Shown here piece by piece: positions 1 to 8,275 of a stretch of 64,000 nucleotides of DNA (position 1 is the stretch's first letter; the number at the start of each line of letters is the position of its first letter). Source of the DNA: Ga0077555 sp963746315 (GTDB taxonomy: Bacteria > Pseudomonadota > Alphaproteobacteria > Rhizobiales > Hyphomicrobiaceae). The stretch lies in the NCBI GenBank assembly GCA_963746315.1, contig CAVVAR010000010.1, forward strand, positions 483,947 through 547,946, in the 5' to 3' direction. Below the pieces are notes generated by a model. That model was not told where the DNA came from and did no database searches. It was given only the letters and a program-made list of their open reading frames with translations. Position numbers and translations under genes: made by a program.

Positions 1-827
1 TCCTCAACGGCTGCCCCAACCTGCGGGTGATCGGGGCGGCACTCAAGGGCTTCGACAACATCGACGTGGCAGCTGCCAGCGTGCGCGGCGTGTGGGTGAC
101 GATCTGCGAGGATCTGCTGACGGTCCCGACGGCGGAGTTGGCGATCGGGCTCATGCTGTCGCTCGGGCGGCACATCATCCGCGCGGATCGCGAAGTCCGT
201 CTGCGCGGCTTCCAGGGCTGGCGGCCAACCCATTACGGCACCGGCATCTGCGGCTCGCAGGTGGGGATCGTCGGCTTCGGCAAGGTGGGGCAGGCCATCG
301 CTGAGCGGCTTGCCGGCTTCAACTGCAGTCTCGTGGCGTTCGACGGCTCGAGCGCTGCGTTTCCGGCGCGATTCGACGGGCTCGTTGCGCGCACCAGCCT
401 CGACGAGTTGCTGAGGCGGTCCGATTTCGTGGTCCTCGCCCTACCCCTGACCTCGGAGACGACGCACCTGATCGACGCGGGGGCCATCGCCCGCATGAAG
501 CCAAGCGCGCTTCTCGTCAACCCGGCGCGCGGCTCGCTCGTCGAGGAGGCTGCCGTGGCCGATGCGCTCGCGGCAGGGCTGATCGGGGGATATGCGGCGG
601 ACGTGTTCGAGTGCGAGGACTGGGCGCGCCTGGACCGGCCTCACGCCATCGACCCTCGCTTCCGCGACGCGAAGGCCCCGACCGTCCTTACGCCGCACAT
701 CGGATCCGCCGTGACGCTCGTCAGGCGCCAGATCGAGGCCTCCGCGGCCCGCAGCATCCTGGCCGTGCTTGGCGGCCGGCGGCCGGAAGGCGCGATCAAC
801 CAGCCTGCTTCTCCTCGCAACGCCTGA
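1..827 (+). CDS. ptxD: Phosphite (phosphonate) dehydrogenase, 5'-truncated by window edge
   Basis: NAD-dependent D-2-hydroxyacid dehydrogenase-fold enzyme that by its motifs oxidises phosphite to phosphate in the cytoplasm. The reading frame is open to the left edge (frame beginning at base 3), so the N-terminal part is missing; a GTG at 27 is internal, not a start. The visible part carries the PtxD-type segments KGFDN (active-site Lys), DLLTVPTAELAIGL, the nucleotide-binding GFGKVGQAIAERL, the catalytic Arg in NPARGS, Glu in the DVFECEDWAR segment and His in TPHIGSAV. The DVFE-EDWAR stretch and the TVPTAELAIGL stretch closely match what I remember of Pseudomonas stutzeri PtxD rather than generic glycerate or phosphoglycerate dehydrogenases. 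A LysR gene follows 21 bases downstream, as ptxE follows ptxD. Substrate is inferred from motifs and synteny. Confidence 0.88.
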   Translation, partial: LNGCPNLRVIGAALKGFDNIDVAAASVRGVWVTICEDLLTVPTAELAIGLMLSLGRHIIRADREVRLRGFQGWRPTHYGTGICGSQVGIVGFGKVGQAIAERLAGFNCSLVAFDGSSAAFPARFDGLVARTSLDELLRRSDFVVLALPLTSETTHLIDAGAIARMKPSALLVNPARGSLVEEAAVADALAAGLIGGYAADVFECEDWARLDRPHAIDPRFRDAKAPTVLTPHIGSAVTLVRRQIEASAARSILAVLGGRRPEGAINQPASPRNA

Positions 828-848
828 CAGACCCGACGGCCCAGCATA

Positions 849-1754
849 ATGCTCAACCTGCTGCACGTGCGCACCTTCCTTGCCATCGTCGAAGAGAGCG
901 GCATCCGAGCGGCGGCAAAGGCTCTCGGGCTTTCGCCCTCGACCGTCCTCGAGCATCTGAAGCAGCTCGAGGCCGATCTGTCGGCTCCGCTCGTCGTGCG
1001 CAGCCGTGGCGCGGTTCGCCCCTCGTCGGCCGGCGAGCGCTTCATACCCTATGCCCAGAGCCTCGTTGCCACCGCCCAGCGGGCCAGGGAGCTGATCACC
1101 TCGCCGATCATTCGCCTCGCGGCGGCGAGCAACGTCGGAATCTACCTCCTCCAGCAGCCGCTTGCCGCGTTGCGCCGGGACACCGGCTTCGACATCGACC
1201 TGTGGATCGGCCCGAACCCGGCTGTCGTCGAGCGGCTGGATTCGGGAGCGGCCGACGTCATCGCCACGGAATGGTGGGACCGCCGGCGCGGTTTCGGCGC
1301 CGTCAGGTGGCTGCGTGAGCCGCTCGTGGTGATTGTCGCGCCGGGACATCGCTGGGCCCGGCGCAAAAGCGTCTCCGTGCACGAGCTGGCCGAGGAGCCG
1401 TTGCTCGGCGGTGAGCCCGGGAGCGGAACCGGCACGCTGCTCAGGGAGCGACTGGGTGCGGCTGCCGACCGCCTCCGGACCGTGTCGGGCTTCGGCAGCA
1501 CCGAGGCGGTGAAGCGCGCGGTGCGGGCTGGCCAAGGTGCTTCGATCGTGATGGCTGCGGCCGTCGTCGATGAAACGAGCAGCGGCCAGCTGGTGGGGCT
1601 GAGAATCTCAGGCTTCGATCTTGCCAAGGAGATCTGGCTCGTTGCTCCGGAGCACCTTCCCAGCACCTCGCCAGCGCTGCGCTTGATTACGGGGCTGCAA
1701 AGTGGGGCAGAGCCGACCTCCACGGCAAAGGCCGTTGATGTCTCCAGCGGGTGA
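849..1754 (+). CDS. LysR-family regulator, probable PtxE-like
   Basis: A 301-residue LysR-type transcriptional regulator. The N-terminal winged helix-turn-helix (about residues 3-60, with LHVRTFLAIVEESGIRAAAK and the SPSTVLEHLKQLE recognition segment) is followed by a periplasmic-binding-protein-like effector domain (about 85-290). It lies 21 bases after the phosphite dehydrogenase gene and on the same strand, so the two are probably co-transcribed. In known phosphite loci (ptxABCDE) the last gene, ptxE, is a LysR regulator at this place, so that role is inferred here from synteny. The effector is unknown. The C-terminus trails into low-complexity residues after about 285, which is common in this family. 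Confidence 0.85.
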   Translation: MLNLLHVRTFLAIVEESGIRAAAKALGLSPSTVLEHLKQLEADLSAPLVVRSRGAVRPSSAGERFIPYAQSLVATAQRARELITSPIIRLAAASNVGIYLLQQPLAALRRDTGFDIDLWIGPNPAVVERLDSGAADVIATEWWDRRRGFGAVRWLREPLVVIVAPGHRWARRKSVSVHELAEEPLLGGEPGSGTGTLLRERLGAAADRLRTVSGFGSTEAVKRAVRAGQGASIVMAAAVVDETSSGQLVGLRISGFDLAKEIWLVAPEHLPSTSPALRLITGLQSGAEPTSTAKAVDVSSG

Positions 1755-2427
1755 GATCAGCCGCGAACGCGGAGCTCCTCCCGAAGCAAACCTCTCGCAG
1801 GCTGGACCACAGCAACACCAACAACGGCTAGACCATTCGGCCAACGCAACCGCCAGCCTCAAGGCATTTGCCGACTGGATGAGATGTCGGCTTCGCTGCC
1901 CGGAGCCTGCTACGTCCGCTGAGTGAGGCATCGCAACGAGGCCGGAGTGCCAATTGGCAAGCTCACCGCGCGCCCCAACCCACTCCAGAAAAAAATGCAG
2001 GTGCTCGACACACGTGTTGCATCGGGTTCGCACGAGAGGCGCAGAGCGTCGTGCGCCGCAACATGTCCATCGAAGTTGCCCGTGCGACCGGAATGTCCGC
2101 TTGCCCCGGCACTCCCGATCCTTCGACATCAACCGCGACAGTCGATCCGATTCTGATCGAGGTGTTCTGCGCCGTCGCGCACCTTGCGACAAAGCTTGGA
2201 GAGGCACGGCGCGCCGCTGGTCCGGCCACTGTCGGGATCTGCCTTGCGCGACGGGCAGTATGCGCGGCCGCGAAAGAGCATGGCCCGCCTATTGTTCAGG
2301 CAAATCCACGTCGTGCGCCGAGAATAGAGGCGCCGACATCCATTGTGCCTGAAAGTGCAGCGTTGCAGAATCCCTGGATGTCTCCCGGTCAAGGCATGGC
2401 CGGGAGAACTTTAGAGGAAGGGCATTC
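1755..2427 (+). other. Intergenic stretch of 673 bases, no recognised gene
   Basis: This gap separates the LysR gene from the AMI1-like amidase. Short open frames exist on both strands; the longest on the plus strand (2051-2431) would overlap the amidase start by four bases in an ATGA arrangement, but its predicted protein has no recognisable domain and a composition typical of out-of-frame GC-rich DNA. A good ribosome binding site (gaggaaggg) stands just before the amidase ATG at 2428. I see no tRNA and no clear terminator. The promoter of the downstream block is presumably here. Confidence 0.5.
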
Positions 2428-3720
2428 ATGAGCGATGCGCAACCCGCCAGCCCGGAGCAGCCGATCCCGGATGGCGGCAGCGGCGACACGAACATTCGAG
2501 TCGCACCGGAATCGCAGCGCTGGCCCCCTCCCAATGACCCGCTCGGCGCATTCTGCCGTTCCAACCACGTCTCCATGCAGGGGTCAGGCAGCGGGCCTTT
2601 GGCAGGCTTGGCCTTCGCGGTGAAGGACTGTCTTCATATCGCCGGCGTGCCGACCGGCTTTGGTCATCCGGAGTGGCTCCGGAGCCATTCTGCGCCGACG
2701 AGCACCGCCCTCGTAGTCAGACAGTTGCTTGCAGCAGGCGCAGACCTGCGTGGGAAAACGCATTGCGACGAGCTGTGCTACAGCCTCACCGGCGAGAACA
2801 TCCACCACGGCACGCCAGTCAATGTGAATGCTCCCGGACGCGTTCCCGGTGGATCGTCGAACGGATCGGCCGCTGCCGTGGCCGGCGGTCTGGTTGATTT
2901 CGCCATCGGCACCGATTGTGGCGGCTCGGTCCGCATTCCCGCGAGCTACTGCGGAATCCTGGGTATTCGACCGACCCATGGCCGGATATCGCTCGAAGGC
3001 GTGATCCCGTTCGGGCCGAGCTTCGATGTCGCCGGCTGGTTCGCCCGCGACGCTGAGGTTTTCGAGAGCGTGGGCAAAGTCCTGCTGGGACCAGACACGG
3101 TCGCCGCGCCGCCTCGACGTTTGCGGATCGTGAGGGATGCATTTGCGCTGGTGGAGACTCCGGTTCGACAGGCGCTTGGCCCAACCGTCGATCGGCTTGC
3201 CGGGTTGATCCCCGAGATGAGCGAGGTCGACATCAGCAGCTCGGCACTCGCTGAATGGTTCGAGGTTTTCAAGACGGTGCAGGCGTCCGAGGTTTGGGGC
3301 AACCACCGCGACTGGATTACGAGCGCCAAACCCGAGCTCGGGCCTGGTGTCAAGGAACGTATCGCCTGGGCGTCTACGCTGCCCCCTTCGGCGATTGCTG
3401 CTGCGAAGGCACGACACTCGGAGATCCGCGCCCATATCGATGCGCAGCTGTTGCCCGGCGATGTTTTGTGCTTGCCAACTTCGCCGCGCGTCGCGCCGCT
3501 GATCGGCAGTCCCGTCGACAAGGTCGAGGTGGAATACCGCGAACAGGCCATGCGGTTGCTGTGCATCGCCGGCCTGAATGGTTTGCCGCAAATCAGCATG
3601 CCGGTGGCCCTGATCGACGGCCTGCCACTGGGCATCTCGCTCGCCGGCCCGCGTGGCAGTGACCTTCAGTTGCTGGCGCTTGCCCGACGGCTTATGGCGC
3701 TCACGACGTCCACGGCATGA
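2428..3720 (+). CDS. Amidase-signature hydrolase, AMI1/indole-acetamide hydrolase-like
   Basis: A 430-residue amidase-signature enzyme that hydrolyses a carboxylic amide to acid plus ammonia or amine. The triad is intact: Lys66 (AVKD), cis-Ser143 (GGSSNGS) and Ser167 (GTDCGGSVR), with the canonical 24-residue spacing between the serines. The segment after Ser167 (IPASYCGILGIRPTHGRIS, then SFDVAGWFARD) is the form seen in plant AMI1-type amidases and their bacterial relatives, and the short length agrees. Start chosen at 2428 because of the gaggaaggg ribosome binding site. It lies 121 bases before the glxBCD-glnT block on the same strand, suggesting that the amine or ammonia it liberates feeds those enzymes. 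The substrate is unknown. Confidence 0.88.
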   Translation: MSDAQPASPEQPIPDGGSGDTNIRVAPESQRWPPPNDPLGAFCRSNHVSMQGSGSGPLAGLAFAVKDCLHIAGVPTGFGHPEWLRSHSAPTSTALVVRQLLAAGADLRGKTHCDELCYSLTGENIHHGTPVNVNAPGRVPGGSSNGSAAAVAGGLVDFAIGTDCGGSVRIPASYCGILGIRPTHGRISLEGVIPFGPSFDVAGWFARDAEVFESVGKVLLGPDTVAAPPRRLRIVRDAFALVETPVRQALGPTVDRLAGLIPEMSEVDISSSALAEWFEVFKTVQASEVWGNHRDWITSAKPELGPGVKERIAWASTLPPSAIAAAKARHSEIRAHIDAQLLPGDVLCLPTSPRVAPLIGSPVDKVEVEYREQAMRLLCIAGLNGLPQISMPVALIDGLPLGISLAGPRGSDLQLLALARRLMALTTSTA

Positions 3721-3841
3721 TCGGACCACCCGATGTGCCCACCGCAGGCTGCTGCGCGCTACGCCGAAAGCCGGTCGTCGTCGGGGAGGCGAGCCGATAG
3801 ACTACCGTGAACGATCACCTACACACTCGAGAGAAAAGCGC

Positions 3842-4738
3842 ATGTGCGGAATTGTCGGGCTCTTCCTGAAGGACAAGTCGTTGGAGCCGGAGCTCGGTCG
3901 GCTCACGGCGGCGATGCTGCACGAGATGCGGGGTCGCGGACCCGACAGCGCGGGTTTCGCGGTATATGGCGATGCCGAGAGCGGCATCTCTAAAATTTGC
4001 GCCGTACAGCGCTCCGAGACCTTGGACTGGGCCGACGTGGCCCAACGCCTGCGCAAGACACTCGATATCGACGTTAGCGTAAGGGTCGTTGCGGATCACG
4101 CCATACTGAGCACCCGCGGCGACGGCGAGGCCGTACGCAAGTGGGTGATCGACAACGTGCCAGACGCCACAGTCCTCAGCCAAGGCAGCAGCGTCGAGAT
4201 CTACAAGGGCGTGGGCGATCCCGATGAGATCGCGGATCGGCTTAAACTCGCCTCGTTCAGTGGAACCCATGCGATCGGGCACACGCGCATGGCCACCGAA
4301 AGCGCCGTCACCATCGCCGGGTCCCATCCATTCTCGACGGGCAGCGACACCTGCCTCGTGCACAACGGCTCGCTGTCCAACCACAACCGGCTTCGCGACA
4401 GCCTGAAGCGCCATGGCGAACGCTTCCAGACCGAGAACGACACCGAAGTGGCCGCCGGCTATCTGTCCTGGCGTATGCGGTCGGGGGAAACGTTGCGGCA
4501 AGCTCTCGAGAGCTCACTCAGGGACCTCGACGGGTTCTATACGTTCGTCGTTGGCACGCGGGATGGCTTCGCCGTGCTGCGTGATCCGGTTGCTTGCAAG
4601 CCCGCTGTCATGGCTGAAACCGATCAGTGGGTCGGATTCGGATCGGAGTTCCGGGCGCTCGCCGCACTGCCGGGCATCGATCACGCGCGGATCTGGGAGC
4701 CCGAGCCGGCGACCGTTTATGCCTGGAGCCGGAGCTGA
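3842..4738 (+). CDS. glxB: Class II glutamine amidotransferase subunit (GlxB / MgsA type)
   Basis: A 298-residue Ntn-type glutaminase domain. The ATG at 3842 is chosen because the protein then begins Met-Cys-Gly-Ile, placing the nucleophile Cys2 at the N-terminus after Met removal; the frame is open further upstream but that would bury the Cys. Class II features follow: RGRGPDSAG, GHTRMATES, SHPF and HNGSLSNHNRL. This is the stand-alone equivalent of the glutaminase domain of large glutamate synthase. With the next two genes it forms the three-subunit enzyme known as GlxBCD in rhizobia and MgsABC (N-methylglutamate synthase) in methylotrophs. It ends three bases before glxC starts, so the genes are co-translated. 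Confidence 0.88.
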   Translation: MCGIVGLFLKDKSLEPELGRLTAAMLHEMRGRGPDSAGFAVYGDAESGISKICAVQRSETLDWADVAQRLRKTLDIDVSVRVVADHAILSTRGDGEAVRKWVIDNVPDATVLSQGSSVEIYKGVGDPDEIADRLKLASFSGTHAIGHTRMATESAVTIAGSHPFSTGSDTCLVHNGSLSNHNRLRDSLKRHGERFQTENDTEVAAGYLSWRMRSGETLRQALESSLRDLDGFYTFVVGTRDGFAVLRDPVACKPAVMAETDQWVGFGSEFRALAALPGIDHARIWEPEPATVYAWSRS

Positions 4739-4741
4739 TCA

Positions 4742-5464
4742 ATGACGGAAGAGTTCACCTCAGACATCAGCCCTGATGAAGGTCACAACAACAGCCTCGA
4801 TCTGGCGACATCGACGTTGCGCGACGTCAACCACCTGCTGCAGACCGCCGAAGCCGGCGCGTTCACGATCCGCAACCCGCGCGGCGCACACGCGCTCGCA
4901 GCCGGCCTGCAAGGCGATCTCGACGTCACGATCGATGGACACGTCGGCTACTACTGCGGCGGCATGAACAAGCAGGCGCGCATCACGATCAGTGGCAACG
5001 CCGGCACGGGCGTCGCCGAAAACATGATGTCGGGCCGTGTCCACGTGAAAGGCGATGCCTCGCAGTCAGCCGGCGCGACCGGCTGCGGCGGATTGCTCGT
5101 GATCGATGGCAACGCGTCTGCCCGGCTCGGCATCTCGCTGCGCGGCCTCGACATCGTCGTCAAAGGTTCGATCGGGCACATGGCTGCGTTCATGGCGCAG
5201 GCCGGAAACATCGTCGTTCTGGGCGATGCCGGCGAAGCTCTGGGCGACAGCATCTACGAGGCGCGCCTGTTCGTGCGCGGCACGGTTGCGAGCCTCGGCA
5301 CGGACTGCATCGAGAAGCCCATGCGCGACGAGCACCGGCAGGCTTTGCGCGCTCTGCTCGATGCAGCAGGCGTCGGGGCAGAGGTGGATGTCGGCCAGTT
5401 CAGGCGCTACGGGTCGGCGCGCAAACTCTACAATTTCCACATCGACAACCTGGGGTCCTACTGA
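4742..5464 (+). CDS. glxC: Glutamate synthase domain 3-like protein (GlxC / MgsB type)
   Basis: A 240-residue protein of the GltB C-terminal (GXGXG) domain family, which folds as a right-handed beta-helix and packs against the synthase domain. The repeated glycine pattern is visible throughout (GHVGYYCGGMNKQARITISG, then GRVHVKGDAS, GLLVIDGNAS and GNIVVLGDAGEALG). The ATG is three bases after the glxB stop, and the gene ends in a TGATG one-base overlap with glxD, so translational coupling is expected. It is one subunit of a multi-subunit glutamate-synthase-like or N-methylglutamate synthase complex and probably has no independent catalytic activity. Confidence 0.87.
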   Translation: MTEEFTSDISPDEGHNNSLDLATSTLRDVNHLLQTAEAGAFTIRNPRGAHALAAGLQGDLDVTIDGHVGYYCGGMNKQARITISGNAGTGVAENMMSGRVHVKGDASQSAGATGCGGLLVIDGNASARLGISLRGLDIVVKGSIGHMAAFMAQAGNIVVLGDAGEALGDSIYEARLFVRGTVASLGTDCIEKPMRDEHRQALRALLDAAGVGAEVDVGQFRRYGSARKLYNFHIDNLGSY

Positions 5465-6795
5465 TGAGCAGCGATGAGCGTTGGATCCACACGCCTCCGC
5501 GTGAGTCGGCGACTTTCGATCGCCAGACCATTGCGGAGATCCACAGAGCCGCGGCCACCGGGATTTATGACATCCGCGGGTTTGGTGCGAAGCGCAAGCT
5601 GCCGCACTTCGACGATCTGCTGTTTCTCGGTGCCTCGATCAGCCGCTATCCGCTCGAGGGGTATCGGGAGAAGTGCGGCACCAATGTCGTGCTGGGAACG
5701 CGGCACGCGAAAAAGCCCATCGAGCTCAAGATCCCGATCACGATCGCTGGCATGAGCTTCGGCTCTCTGTCGGCACCCGCAAAGGAAGCGTTGGGACGGG
5801 GCGCTTCGGCCGCCGGCACCTCGACCACGACGGGAGATGGTGGGATGACGCCCGAGGAGCGCGCCGCCTCGAATCTGCTCGTCTACCAGTATCTGCCCTC
5901 GCGCTATGGCATGGAACCGGACCAGATCCGCAAGGCCGACGCCATCGAGATCGTGGTCGGCCAGGGTGCCAAGCCCGGCGGCGGCGGCATGCTGCTCGGC
6001 CAGAAAATTTCCGACCGGGTGGCGATGATGCGCACGCTGCCTCCCGGCATCGACCAGCGATCGGCCTGCCGGCATCCCGACTGGACCGGTCCCGACGATC
6101 TGGAGATCAAGATCCTAGAACTGCGGGAAATCACAGGCTGGAAGAAGCCGATCTACGTGAAGGTCGGTGCGGCCCGGCCCTACTATGACGTCGCGCTGGC
6201 TGTGAAGTCGGGCGCCGACGTTGTCGTGCTCGATGGCATGCAGGGCGGCACGGCTGCGACACAGGACGTCTTCATCGAGCATTGCGGCCTGCCGATCCTA
6301 GCCGCCATTCGACCGGCCGTGCAGGCGCTGATCGATCTCGACATGCATCGCAAGGTTCAGCTCATTGTGTCGGGTGGCATCCGAACCGGGGCCGACGTTG
6401 CCAAGGCGCTCGCCCTCGGCGCCGATGCCGTGTCGATCGGCACCGCGGCGTTGATCGCCCTCGGCGACAATCACCCGCGATGGGAGGCAGAATACAACAA
6501 GCTGGGCACGACCGCGGGCTGCTATGACGATTGGCATGAAGGCCGCGACCCTGCCGGCATCACCACGCAAGATCCAGAGCTCACCGAGCGGCTCGATCCG
6601 GTCGCAGCCGGCAAGCGCCTTGCCAATTATTTGGCCGTCCTGACGCTCGAATGCCAGACAATCGCGCGCGCGAACGGCAAGAGCCACGTGCACAATCTGG
6701 AGCCGGAGGATCTCGTCGCCTTGACGATCGAGGCGGCCGCCATGGCGCAGGTGCCGCTGGCCGGCACGCAGTGGATTCCGGGACGGAAGGACTAG
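5464..6795 (+). CDS. glxD: FMN-binding glutamate synthase-like catalytic subunit (GlxD / MgsC type)
   Basis: A 443-residue protein with the glutamate synthase central TIM-barrel domain (FMN and iron-sulphur binding), intact from about residue 70 to 400. Visible signatures are MSFGSLSAPAKEALGRGA, GDGGMTPEER, GAKPGGGGMLLGQKIS and the phosphate-binding segment VSGGIRTGADVAKALALGAD. In MgsABC this subunit transfers the glutamine-derived or methylamine nitrogen to form glutamate or N-methylglutamate. The start overlaps the glxC stop by one base. The gene is followed 86 bases later by glnT. Whether the true reaction is N-methylglutamate synthesis or another amine transfer cannot be told from sequence alone, since no methylglutamate dehydrogenase genes are present in the window. 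Confidence 0.88.
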   Translation: MSSDERWIHTPPRESATFDRQTIAEIHRAAATGIYDIRGFGAKRKLPHFDDLLFLGASISRYPLEGYREKCGTNVVLGTRHAKKPIELKIPITIAGMSFGSLSAPAKEALGRGASAAGTSTTTGDGGMTPEERAASNLLVYQYLPSRYGMEPDQIRKADAIEIVVGQGAKPGGGGMLLGQKISDRVAMMRTLPPGIDQRSACRHPDWTGPDDLEIKILELREITGWKKPIYVKVGAARPYYDVALAVKSGADVVVLDGMQGGTAATQDVFIEHCGLPILAAIRPAVQALIDLDMHRKVQLIVSGGIRTGADVAKALALGADAVSIGTAALIALGDNHPRWEAEYNKLGTTAGCYDDWHEGRDPAGITTQDPELTERLDPVAAGKRLANYLAVLTLECQTIARANGKSHVHNLEPEDLVALTIEAAAMAQVPLAGTQWIPGRKD

Positions 6796-6881
6796 CGGTT
6801 GCGGCGGAAAGTGCGGAGCCGTCGGCACGGTCGGTAGATTGAGCGGGACACGTTCACGTCATCGAAGGGAGGACTGCCATC

Positions 6882-8183
6882 ATGTCACTTGCCGCCTACG
6901 CCGAGCAGAATGGTGTGAAGTACTTCCTGATCTCGTTCGTCGACTTGTTCGGCGTGATGCGTGCCAAGCTGGTGCCGGCAACCGCGATCGACAAGGTGGC
7001 AAAATCCGGTGCCGGCTTCGCGGGGTTCGCCGCCTGGTTCGACATGACGCCCGCCCACCCCGACGTTCTGGTGATGCCCGATCCCGAGAGCGTCATTCAG
7101 CTTCCCTGGAAGAGAGAGGTGGCCTGGGTGACGGGCGACCTGATGATGGATGGCAAGCCCGTCGAGCAGAACCCACGCCAAGTGCTCAAGCGCGTCATGG
7201 AGGATGCGGCACGCGACGGCTACGCGATGAAGACCGGCGTCGAATGCGAGTACTTTCTCATCACGCCGGATGGCCAGCAGATCTCGGACGGAGCCGATAC
7301 ACAGACCAAGCCCTGCTACGATCAACAGGCCCTGATGCGCCGCTATGACGTCATCACCGAGATCTGCGACAGCATGATCGAGCTCGGATGGCAGCCCTAT
7401 CAGAACGACCATGAGGACGCGAACGGCCAGTTCGAGATGAACTGGGAATTCGACGACTGCCTCAAGACCGCTGATCGGCATGCCTTCTTCAAGTTCATGG
7501 TGAAGTCGATTGCCGAGAAGCACGGCCTGCGCGCGACATTCATGCCCAAGCCATTCCCGAATCTGACAGGCAACGGTTGCCATGCCCATGTGTCCTTGTG
7601 GTCTACCTCATCGGGAGCGCCGCTGTTCGAGGACGAGCGCGGCGAGCTCGGACTGTCGAGCCTCGGCTACCAGTTTATCGGCGGCGTCATCCACTCTGCC
7701 GAGGCACTCGTCGCGATCACCAATCCGACCGTCAACTCCTACAAGCGCATCAACGCGCCGCGAACGGTCTCGGGCGCAACCTGGTCACCCAATACAGTCA
7801 CGTTCGGCGGCAACAACCGGACCCATATGATCCGCATTCCCGATGCCGGGCGCTTCGAGTTCCGCCTGCCCGATGGCGCGGCCAACCCGTATCTGCTGCC
7901 GGCCGGCGTTCTTGCGGCCGGGCTCGACGGGATCCGGAACGAGCGCAGCCCCGGCGAACGGCTCGACATCGACATGTATGCGCAGGGTCACCTCGCGAAG
8001 GACGCAAAGCGCTTGCCCCTGAACCTTCTCGACGCTTTACGCGGCCTCGAAAGCTCGCATGTGCTCACGGCGTCGTTCGGCGAGCGCACGGTCGCCTCCT
8101 ACCTCAAGCTGAAGCACGCCGAATGGAACGACTACGCGCGCCATTTGACCGAGTGGGAGCGGCACACGACGCTCGACTGCTGA
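6882..8183 (+). CDS. glnT: Type III glutamine synthetase-like protein (GlnT / gamma-glutamylamide synthetase)
   Basis: A 433-residue glutamine synthetase-family ligase. It has the beta-grasp N-terminal part (KYFLISFVDLFGVMRAKLVP) and a catalytic domain with GVECEYFLI, the NDHEDANGQFEMNW metal- and glutamate-binding region, GNGCHAHVSLW and NRTHMIRIPDAGRFEFRLPD. It matches GlnT of rhizobia and GmaS (gamma-glutamylmethylamide synthetase) of methylamine users, which ligate ammonia or methylamine to glutamate using ATP. The ATG at 6882 is preceded by a gggagga-type ribosome binding site. Its place directly after glxBCD is the rhizobial order. It probably acts with the preceding three genes in amine or ammonia assimilation; the amine specificity is an open question. 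Confidence 0.88.
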   Translation: MSLAAYAEQNGVKYFLISFVDLFGVMRAKLVPATAIDKVAKSGAGFAGFAAWFDMTPAHPDVLVMPDPESVIQLPWKREVAWVTGDLMMDGKPVEQNPRQVLKRVMEDAARDGYAMKTGVECEYFLITPDGQQISDGADTQTKPCYDQQALMRRYDVITEICDSMIELGWQPYQNDHEDANGQFEMNWEFDDCLKTADRHAFFKFMVKSIAEKHGLRATFMPKPFPNLTGNGCHAHVSLWSTSSGAPLFEDERGELGLSSLGYQFIGGVIHSAEALVAITNPTVNSYKRINAPRTVSGATWSPNTVTFGGNNRTHMIRIPDAGRFEFRLPDGAANPYLLPAGVLAAGLDGIRNERSPGERLDIDMYAQGHLAKDAKRLPLNLLDALRGLESSHVLTASFGERTVASYLKLKHAEWNDYARHLTEWERHTTLDC

Positions 8184-8275
8184 GCGAGTGACGGTTGAGA
8201 CTTGTGGCGGCAAAATCGCGCACCGCTCTCGCTGGTGCTGTCGTTCGCACCTGGCTTCGGCATCCGCGTCGCATG

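Noticed and set aside
441..1535. Long minus-strand open frame (364 codons) opposite ptxD and the LysR gene
   Set aside because: Opposite-strand shadow of GC-rich coding DNA; the plus-strand proteins have clear motifs and the reverse frame has none.
2051..2431. 126-codon open frame overlapping the amidase start by ATGA
   Set aside because: No domain and no good ribosome binding site; composition like non-coding GC-rich DNA. Kept only as a note in the intergenic entry.
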